Of a stretch of DNA of 64,000 nt, positions 55,824 through 64,000 are shown piece after piece. Within the stretch, counting starts at the first letter, position 1, and each line of letters begins with the position of its first letter. This stretch comes from Cryptomeria japonica (taxonomy: Eukaryota > Streptophyta > Pinopsida > Cupressales > Cupressaceae). The translations under genes were made by a program, and so were the position numbers. The notes under the pieces are model-generated. The model saw only the letters and a list, made by a program, of their open reading frames with translations, ran no database searches and had not been told where the DNA came from. The stretch is taken from the NCBI RefSeq assembly GCF_030272615.1, contig NC_081408.1, positions 402,531,889 to 402,595,888 on the forward strand, written 5' to 3'.

Positions 55824-58097
55824 TGTCATGCCCAAAAATTAGGGCAATAACGGGATAATTTTTTTTTTTTTAAATCACAACTTAAACCTTAATTTGACAA
55901 ATATGAAATGCTAAAACATATTTTGTCTTAACTATGTTTAGAGTTAACTTTATCTACTAGCTCAAGTATTCAAAAATATTAAAAATGAAATGCGGAATTC
56001 TAAGTGAATAGTTTTATTGTCTACTCGAATTTAAATAAATCAACTAATTTAAATAATTAAATGGCGCAGGAAAAATTAATCTCTGATAGCCATTAATTGA
56101 TTTTAGAAACTAATTAAAATTATTCTTCTAGCATTCATTTTAATTCATAATTAAAATGTGCTTAAATTAAATTAACTAAGGTACAATTAAGTCCCTGACG
56201 AAAAACATCCTATAAGGTTTAATTTCAAAAAAACTATATCCAAACATGTTAATTAAATCTCAACCCTTTTTTTTTTTTTTAAATACCCTTAGGTTGATAA
56301 AAAAATCAATGTTTGCCCACTTGATTTTTTTATACTCATAAGAATTCTACAAACACTAAATAAAATGTTAAAATCTAAAGATTTGCTTTATTCTTTAATT
56401 TCCACAACTTTCTATATATTTTTTCATATATGTGTATATAAATATTTATATTTATATTTATATATAAATATTTATATTTATATTTATATATAAATATATA
56501 TATTTAATTACTATAACAATTTTTTTCCAAATTTTATAAAAACCCCATATTCCTTATGCCCCCCCAAGGCATTCATGCCTTATTTCCCTCCTTATGACCC
56601 CCAATGCATAAACAAGTCATGCAACAAGGGTCACATAAAATCCCTTGTGATCACTCTCATAACAAGAGCCTCTCACTCGAGGGTTGTCACTTCTACCACC
56701 CACAAGACCATCCTCTCTCCCAAGAGTAGGAGGTCTTGATTACTCCCAAAACACATACATTGCATAAGCACAAAACACCAAATAAATTTCCAAGAAATAC
56801 ATGTAAGAAAACTAGTTTTTTACACAAACAATTTTTTTTCAAAACAACATGCAATAAGAAAACGTGACAAGAAAGGTAGAACCCACTACCCAAATCTATC
56901 TTTTTCTTTTCAAAAATTCCTTGTCTCCAAAAATGGAGAGTGGGTGATTACCCACTAATTTTCTAATTCTTGCTTAAGAAGCCCTTTGTGAAAGTTCTCA
57001 CAAGTTTCTAAAAACTAAAAAGGAAGGTAAGGTAAAATGGGAAAGGGAACTCTCATTCGAAAAGGAAGGTTCAACACTTAGTTCAAGTCTTCTAATTTCA
57101 ATTTTCGCACAACTTAGAAAAGTCACTTTTTAGGGTGTCTAAAAGGTCACATGGGAGTAGAAACTTGCCCAAAATTACCCCTAACCCTTAGGTATACCTT
57201 ATGGGCTTTAGGAAACCCTATTAAACTACCCCTAGGTGTCCATTTAACCCTTTTTTAACCCCTCTAAAGTTTATTTTCGAGTCAAACCTATGTTGACCAT
57301 CCCAAAGATTCTTTACCCAAGGCATTTATGGAATCACATTACATTAATTGAAAAAGCTATAGTTAAACAATTCCCTCCAAGAGACAAATTTAAAAACTCA
57401 AACATAAATCCACACATGTGTCAAGTGACACAAAGAAAATACTTTTACCAAATTATACATGAAATCGTGTCTCTTGTTGGATTTAAATAAATCAATTAAA
57501 TAACATTTAACACACATGCATCATTTACTATTACGAATAAAATACGACACAAACGGGGTGTTGTCTCTCCAAATAGACAAACCCTGATTTTACGAACATA
57601 CATAGGTCTAGGTTTGGTTCTCCGTAATATTTCCATGGTCACATGGATAACTTCCTGCGCATCTCAATTACACATTAGTAACTTCAAATAACCTCATATA
57701 ATATAAAACACAAGAATAATAGTACACATCAAACACTTGCATACAATTTACATTTGAACAATTTAATACATCTTATATCCAAGTAATTTCACATCAGCAA
57801 TTATCCTAATTCTCATAATTTTGATCCACACATAAAACATACATCCTATTTCTATCATCATAGTAAAGTCCTGCAAATCCAATAACGACATATATCACTG
57901 CAAATTCATCCTATTCAAAAATCATGTAGAGTTCTATATCATACAGCATATAAATGAAGCATCAACATATAGCAATGTTATCCAAATCATGGAATCATAT
58001 AAGTTCTAAATCCATAATGCATAAAAATAAAGCATCCATAATAGTCTCTACATAAAAACCACTGAAATGCCAGACTGAGTCGAGGTGGGGCCTCACA
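55824..58097 (-). repeat. 5' LTR of the chromovirus, internally deleted
   Basis: Same ends as 46790-50872 but 1,809 bases shorter. A 1,744-base piece present in the other LTR (47484-49227) is absent, the joint being at a 3-base AAC shared by both borders, and a smaller deletion corresponds to about 49585-49660. The missing piece includes the TATA-like segment and the 34-bp repeat. Local TATATTTATA expansions near 56440-56500 are longer than in the other copy. Confidence 0.92.
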
Positions 58098-61000
58098 CCA
58101 CTTGTCTGTTATATATGTATATATACATGCATCGTTGTTGGTGGTTGCAGGACTTGTAGGTACTAGACATATTTTACTCCTGGAATCCCTAGGTGTGAGC
58201 TCCCCTAGCTTCACAGGTGCGAGTGTGTCCTTATCCCACTGGTAATATGTGGTTTTGGAGTTGACACAGGTTCCATCCACATACTCTAGGTTTAAGTTTG
58301 TCACTAGGCGCAATGGGTCATGTCAGTTGTCAGCTTGGCTCTTTCAGTTTTGTGAGTATGTTAGTATTGATTGACTCTTTTAGTATGTGGATTATTCATG
58401 TTGTGGTTGATTTAATTGTCTTGTGGTTATTTATGTGGTGTTGGATTATTTATTTATTTGTTGAGAGATTTGATAGTTAGTGTTATATATTTTTAATTAT
58501 TTGATTTAAGCTATTTGAGCTTTTGATTATTTGATTTATGATTTTTAGATTTATGGTATTTATTTAATTAATAATTATGTAAGGATTATTTAATTAATTA
58601 TTGATGGTTGACTATAGTCTAAGTATTAATTAATGTTTAAATTGGAAGTAATTAATTATTTAATGTTTGATTTATTTGATTATGTTTTTGCTTTGTGATT
58701 ATTTAATAAAATGACTATAGTCTATAAAGTATTAAATATTATTTCCTATAGGGCTATAATTTCAATACTAATATTTATTTGGTTGTGTGGTAATTATACC
58801 TTGGGATATTAAAATATATTTATCCCACCTACTTATAATATATGTTAATATCTCCTACCTACCCTATTCTCCTATTGGAGGATTTTATTTTGAGAAACAA
58901 TAGGATATGGGAAAAATATTCCAAAATGGAATTATCCAATTGGTTGGTTTTTTTTAAGAGTTTCCTGGTTATTGTTTCTTTTAATGGATACCCTGTGACT
59001 TTTCATGGGTTCCATTCTTTGGCTTTGGGTTCTCGATGGATTGCTTGGACTTGGTTTGGAAGAGATTTGGGCATGGATTTGGATTTCAGCTACCTACCAT
59101 CACACGGGTTGCAGGTTGGAGGCCATTCCCTTTGTTGTTTATCTTTGTTTTCATTGTCTGCAAATATTTACTTTGTGAATGCTTTGTGTGGGGGAAAATA
59201 AATAGTTTGCTTCCATATTTTGTGTTCTTAATGAATTTGATTGGGAATCCATGGGTTATGAGATCTTTGTTTGATGAAATTTGGAAATTGTCTTTCCTGT
59301 GATTGTCATGAAATGCAAGGCATGAATTTTTCTCTGTATTCAAAATTATTTCCTATTTGTGTGATTGTATTTGATTATTGTTGCTTTGTATATTTCTTTC
59401 ATGTTGTTAAAGATTTAAGGGAGTTTGTGGAGTTGAGAGGAGAGAGTCTTGTGAGCTTCCAATCTAGCCTTGTCATGAGGAAGACTCGCGGGACTCATCT
59501 CCTTCTTAGACTTTTTATATTTCCCTTGTTTTTTATGTGTTTTCATGTCTGGAATAATTTTATTGTTTATTTAGATGTGTGTTGAGTCTATTCCATAATT
59601 TGGATTCAAGATTTGGTGTGAGATAGTTTTCTGAACTTGCTAGAGATTTTTTTTTCCTCCTGAAGTATATAGAATGTTTTCAATTGGAGTTCCTTGGGTG
59701 AATTTTATAATTTTATGATGCTTATTCCTTCTTAGATTTAATTGTGTACTGATTCCAACAAGTATATATACATCATATTAAGCCCACTATGTCTTGCGCA
59801 AATTTGATCCCGTTTTTCTGCATTTTCTGTCAAAAACTACAGTCTATTGTAAATGTGCTATAGGACTCTGTAAATGCGCTACAGGATCTGAAAAATGTGA
59901 TATAGGACTAAACGAATGTGCTAAAACAGTAAATGTATGTGTCAAACAGTCTGTTTTAGGGTTTTGATCAATTTAAGGTCCTGTTTGATGTCAGTTGGAT
60001 TTTGGGTCATACCAGAGGCTTTTTGAGGGTATTTATGATGTTGTCTAATGTTTATTTATGATTGTTGATGTCTTCATATGATTTATTTGTAATTTTTGTA
60101 TGTTTTTATGCCATTGAGTTGTTTGCACTTTCTCTCTTGTTGATGTGTCGAGAGAGAGATTGAGATTCTTGTGATTTTGCACCAACAAGTGAATTGGCCT
60201 TGTTGAGACTATTTGATGATTCATTTCAAATTTGTATGGATTTTATTATGGCCCTTGTGATGTTGTTTTGAATAAGAGGCTCATTGGTTTTGGTTCTCAT
60301 GTGTGACCTTTCACATATTTCATGCTTATGGGATGAGATTGTTGGTTGCATATGGATTGTTTATGATTTCAGATTCATGTGTGTTCTCATATTTTATTAT
60401 GATTTTAGAGCCTCTTGTGTTGTCATTGTTTGAGACCATGTTAGGGGGGAGTGGTCTTCCTTGTGATGATCGGGGTCACGAGAGATAGGCTTGCATGAGG
60501 TTCCTTGTAAGGATGTATGAAGTCTAGACCACCAGGGCGCATTGGGAGTTTATCATGTTATTGTAATCAAGTGGAAACTTAATAATGAACTCATGGAATG
60601 GGTAGATATCTAATTAAATAATATAATTTATTTATTTGTGCCTCGTGACTTGATCCTAGGGAGGATGTTTTAAGATAAGCATGAGAAGGCTGTGAAGACG
60701 GTAAATCAATCTCCCTTGATCTCTCATAGGTTGAGATGGCTCCACATGTCCATCAGGCTAGGACTTTATGTTATGTGTTATGTGGATGGCATATGATGAC
60801 ACTTCACTCCTACATGTGTTCCCTTTTGATGTTCTTATGACTATGCCTTATTGATTGATAAGCCTCTGGGAGTTTCTTATTGTGATTGTTTATGTTGGTT
60901 GTATTTGCTCCATGCTTGAGAGTGTTGTTGTAACCTTGTCTTTTGGTATTAAGTGTCAAAATAGATGTAGAGTGTGTGTTGGGGCCTTTTGTCATCTCCT

Positions 61001-62371
61001 AGCACGGGGGGTGGTTCCTTTGGTTCCACATGGTCATGTGGTTGGTGCTTTTACCATTGGTTTTTTTTCCCCTTGTTGGTGTTCTTTCTTGCGTGGAAGT
61101 GGATTGTTCATCATGATGGATTATGGATTCTATTGTAGCAAATTCATGTATTTGGATATCATGTATATAATATTTAAATTACTCTTGTAATGATCATAGG
61201 AGATGTAGTAGATGAATGAGCTATGATCTTGTTATGTAAATCATGTAATTCCAATGATGTATGTAGCCTAGATGATGCCTTGGATTGAAGCTTATAAATG
61301 TAATGTAATTGAGATATTTGTGATTGATGTTATGAAAGTAATTCATGTAGATCCCTGTTCTTGTAATGGTTTCATATTGACTAGGCTCATTCGTGTATGT
61401 GTTGATTGATATTTGAAAGAAATGGGAAAACTTACCTTGTAGTGGATTCTTAAGTGATAATGAACCTTATATGGTAGAATGATTATAAGGATTAATTAAG
61501 GATTAAATATTATGATCCTTAAATGTGGTTTTCATTCATGTTAATGCATTGAAATATTAGGCATAACAATGGTTAATTGGTAATGGTATTAGGATTTTGC
61601 ATTAAGCATATAGGAAGCATTTAAAGAACATAATATATTAGGGTTTAAGTATCTCATAAGTGATCGTATGTGTTAAAGGGAATGTATTCCATACTATGCA
61701 TTTAGTGAAAGATAAACATGATGGTTGCATAGTGTTCATAATGATTTGAATGGTTAAGGGATAGTAGGAACAATTGGAATTGGAGTTTAAAATGTACCTT
61801 AGAAATGGGAATGATTATACATTGATTTCATGTAGTCTAAGAGGTTAAAAGGTTTACATATCATAATAAAGGAAAGCATTTAGGATCATGTAATATGAAA
61901 GGAAATGTTAAGTGTATTGCATATATGTAGATGATTAAAGGATGTATCAAGTAATGCATATCATTGAGTAGGAAGTTAAACTTACAATAGAGTGCATTAA
62001 TGATCATGTAGTTGCATATCATTCTAAGGGAATAAGTAAATGAATTGCATATGAGAATGCTGACATAGTAATGGTTTTAGATTAGGTAATGATGCATAGA
62101 TTTTATTGGTTGGGTTTAAGAAAACTAAGTAATGACGTTGAGATACCCTAGGGAAGTAGAGCAATGTGTATGTTAGTAGTTCTGCTTGCGTATTGATAAA
62201 GGAATATGGTTTAATGTTATCTTCATATTATTAATGAGTTGTTGTTTGCTACACACATTGCATAAAAGATGTTTAAGTGAACATTAGTTGTTACATAAAA
62301 TAAAATAAAAAAGTGTTTCATTAGATGTTAGTTTATCTTATTTTCTCTAGGGTATTTTGGCGGGCATTACA
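58098..62371 (+). other. Anonymous LTR-like DNA ending GGCGGGCATTACA
   Basis: About 4.3 kb without a convincing ORF. It is T-rich, has many ATTTGATTAT and TTAATTAATTA tracts (58490-58760), a short 20-bp type repeat near 59848-59930 and a run of GATTATTGC/ATGCATAT repeats (61440-62330). The right end, TTTTGGCGGGCATTACA, resembles the end of chromovirus-type LTRs here in the opposite orientation. It is thus probably a large LTR, interrupted by the chromovirus at 46790-58097. I do not see its left end. Confidence 0.45.
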
Positions 62372-62372
62372 G

Positions 62373-63598
62373 TGACCTTGGTGTTCGACAAGTCTCTTCA
62401 AGTAGTTCGCAAAGGTCATTCTTCTTACATATATCATTCAGACATTTGATGGGTCTTGATGTAGTTTGATGTGACATTAGATTTTGTTGAGATGGTTTAA
62501 GTAGTTAACCGAAGCCATGTTACTTCCTTGACAAAGGCCGATTATAATATAACCTTAGGTGAGTGTTGGCGACAAGTGGCATTTCAACATAACTCATGAT
62601 TTCGATATGTCTTTCTCATCAATTACCAAAGTTATGTTTCTATACCGACAAGGTCTATTTTAAAGTATCTTTGGTGACATCTTGGCAAAAATGAAGATTC
62701 TAGTGTAGCATGGGGTTTCAGTAAGTCATTCGAAGGAGTTCACCGTAGTTTTATTTCATGGTGATAAGACTGGTTTCATTGTAGCAATTGTTTGATCTTG
62801 GTGATGTCAGGGATTTCGGTGTGACATGAGAGTTTGGTAAGATGCTTCAAGTAGGTAGTCAAAGTTATCCTTTTTGCCAATGAAGACTATATTGGTATGA
62901 CAGTGTTGAAGTCTTGGCGACAAAGAGATTTTTGGTATGACATTACATCTTTGATAATGCAGCTCTTGAAAGTTACCTAAATGAGATCTCATGTTGATAA
63001 CTTGGGAGACTAAGTGGGGACCATGATAGACTATTTTAACTCATCGATTTGTCTATTGGTGATTCGTCCAAGCTGGAGGATTGAGAATTTGTTGTGAGTT
63101 CTTTGTGTCTCTTCATCAGTGGTTGGAGCCATGGAAACGGAATTGAACTGTTTCTGAGCAAAGATACAAATTGTCTGTAGAAATGGTTGTAGAGGTTAAT
63201 CAGTTAGTTGATGATGGTCAATTAATGATTTGGTTGGATACTGAATGTGATTAGTTATAGAGAGATCTAAGACTCTGGTCTGTGGAATGAACACAATCTG
63301 ATGTTGGTAATGTTTCTTGTATAGAGACTAGATTAAAGCATGAAAATTTTATCTTGTATGTAATTTAAAATTACTGTAATACAAGTGACTTTCTTTGGCA
63401 TGTTGGTTTTTCACCCATAAGGGTTTTCCCACGTGAATTTTGGTTTCAACTTTGTGATTGTGATTTTTTGTTGTTTACTCTATTATTTATTTATTGTGCA
63501 TCTTCATAACTGTAACCGAAATCGAAATACATCCTTGGTTCTCTCCTCTAAGAAATTGGCATTTCAGGAAAGTGTTTTCGCACTCTTCTTTCCTTACA
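62373..63598 (+). repeat. Probable copia 5' LTR with 117-bp repeat
   Basis: The right end is set by TTCCTTACA (63598) just before the PBS. The left end is proposed at TGACCTTGGTG (62373), next to the end of the previous LTR-like block, and is uncertain. It contains six degenerate units of about 117 bases and, near 63410-63450, the GGGTTTTCCCACGTGAATTTTGG block typical of copia LTRs. The length would be 1,226 bases. Confidence 0.6.
62384..62990 (+). repeat. Degenerate 117-bp tandem array, about six units
   Basis: Related units begin at about 62384, 62484, 62601, 62717, 62834 and 62951 (spacings 100, 117, 116, 117, 117). Each has a TTGG/TTCAGTAAGTC-type start, CTTCAAGTAGTT-like middle and CAAAGTTAT-like end, followed by a GACAA-GTGACAT part. 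They are strongly diverged. Confidence 0.75.
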
Positions 63599-63600
63599 AG

Positions 63601-63618
63601 TGGTATCAAAGTTTGGCC
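63601..63618 (+). promoter_or_regulatory. Copia PBS
   Basis: TGGTATCAAAGTTTGGCC, close to the initiator-Met type TGGTATCAGAGC, begins two bases after the LTR end. Confidence 0.8.
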
Positions 63619-63711
63619 AGTTGTGTTATCTATGGGTAGGATGGGTTTTTTTGTGTTAATTCAGTAGTGGGATTTTTGCAGAGGACTTGTGTGTGAAATT
63701 GCAGATTTAAG

Positions 63712-64000
63712 ATGGCAAGCACATCAAGGAGAGTAGACATTGAGAATTTTAATGGTGGCAACTACGAGTTATGGGAACTCAATATGGAATACATGTTGGT
63801 AGATAGGGATCTCTGGGTTGCGATGTATGGAACTAAACCACCAAGCATGATACAAGAAGATTGGGACTCCACAGATAGGAAAGCCAAAGGCCTAATCAGA
63901 TAATATCTCACAGATTTTGTTCTCTTGAATGTTCATGAGGAGAAGATAGAAACTTCTCTATGGAAGAAACTTGGTGGCATTTATTAGGGAAAGTCTTTGG
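63712..64000 (+). pseudogene. Copia Gag N-terminus (partial, broken)
   Basis: Starts with ATG 63712, MASTSRRVDIENFNGGNYEL, and continues WELNMEYMLVDRDLWVAMYG and EDWDSTDRKAKGLI. This is the DUF4219/UBN2-type Gag of copia elements, which forms the capsid-like particle. TAA at 63901 and TAG near 63985 (Gln expected) break it. In the same frame, VLLNVHEEKIETSLWKKLGG continues, typical of copia Gag, to the window edge. The rest of the element lies beyond the window. Confidence 0.9.

Larger units (their letters stand above)
46790..58097 (-). mobile_element. Ty3/gypsy chromovirus, minus strand
   Basis: Complete element with target duplication CCACT (46785-46789 and 58098-58102). It has an initiator-Met type PBS next to the right LTR, a single gag-pol frame, an integrase with a C-terminal chromodomain, and a PPT next to the left LTR. 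LTR lengths differ (4,083 and 2,274 bases) because the right LTR has lost an internal piece. Where both LTRs align near 50281-50600 and 57508-57830 they differ at only about 2% of positions by eye, so it is the youngest insertion here. Chromodomain elements belong to the Tekay/CRM/Reina group of plant gypsy elements; I do not assign the lineage. Confidence 0.93.

Noticed and set aside
59036-59585. Overlapping 88-119-codon open frames near 58842-59585 as a host gene
   Set aside because: Hydrophobic Phe/Leu-rich translations in T-rich DNA, no intron or motif support, and they lie in LTR-like sequence.

Overview
This 64 kb window looks like nuclear DNA from a large, repeat-rich plant genome, most likely a conifer (inference). 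It consists of stacked LTR retrotransposons with plant-type domains, primer-binding sites (PBS) and polypurine tracts (PPT), long LTRs (0.8-4.1 kb), AT-rich spacers and a plant-type (TTTAGGG) telomere-like tract. I see no convincing host gene, tRNA, rRNA or CRISPR array. Every coding region found is transposon-derived and broken by in-frame stops or frameshifts.

Layout. 1-5121: the 3' part of a + strand Ty1/copia element (gag end, protease, integrase, RT, RNase H, PPT, 3' LTR). 5122-6247: an LTR fragment of another copia family. 6250-7129 and 32709-33644: two halves of one minus-strand pseudogene of unknown function. They are separated by a Ty3/gypsy element at 7130-32708, flanked by the 5-bp target duplication CTCCC.

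That gypsy element is itself split in its gag by a minus-strand copia-type element without RT or integrase (10457-23708, duplication TTCAA). That second element is split in its main ORF by a gypsy-type gag-protease-only element (13145 to about 19765). The result is a nest four layers deep.

33645-37381: anonymous repeat-rich DNA with a purine tract and an LTR/PBS remnant. 37382-41166: probable solo LTR (duplication AGATC). 41167-46789: a copia LTR fragment, minisatellites and anonymous DNA. 46790-58097: a minus-strand chromovirus (duplication CCACT) with one 1,521-codon gag-pol frame broken only by stop codons over that span. 58098-62371: anonymous LTR-like DNA ending in GGGCATTACA. 62373-64000: a putative copia 5' LTR, its PBS and the start of gag.

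Most notable points: (1) the outer gypsy element has an archaeal-type RNase H between protease and RT as well as the usual RNase H after RT, and carries YQDD at the RT active site; (2) the nested copia-type element pairs a coiled-coil/zinc-knuckle protein with a roughly 1,100-codon unrecognised frame; (3) the split minus-strand pseudogene encodes a long unrecognised protein; (4) in the chromovirus 16 of 19 in-frame stops are TAG, each one C-to-T step from CAG, consistent with decay at methylated CHG sites. No element here looks able to move on its own; the two elements lacking RT would have depended on enzymes from relatives.
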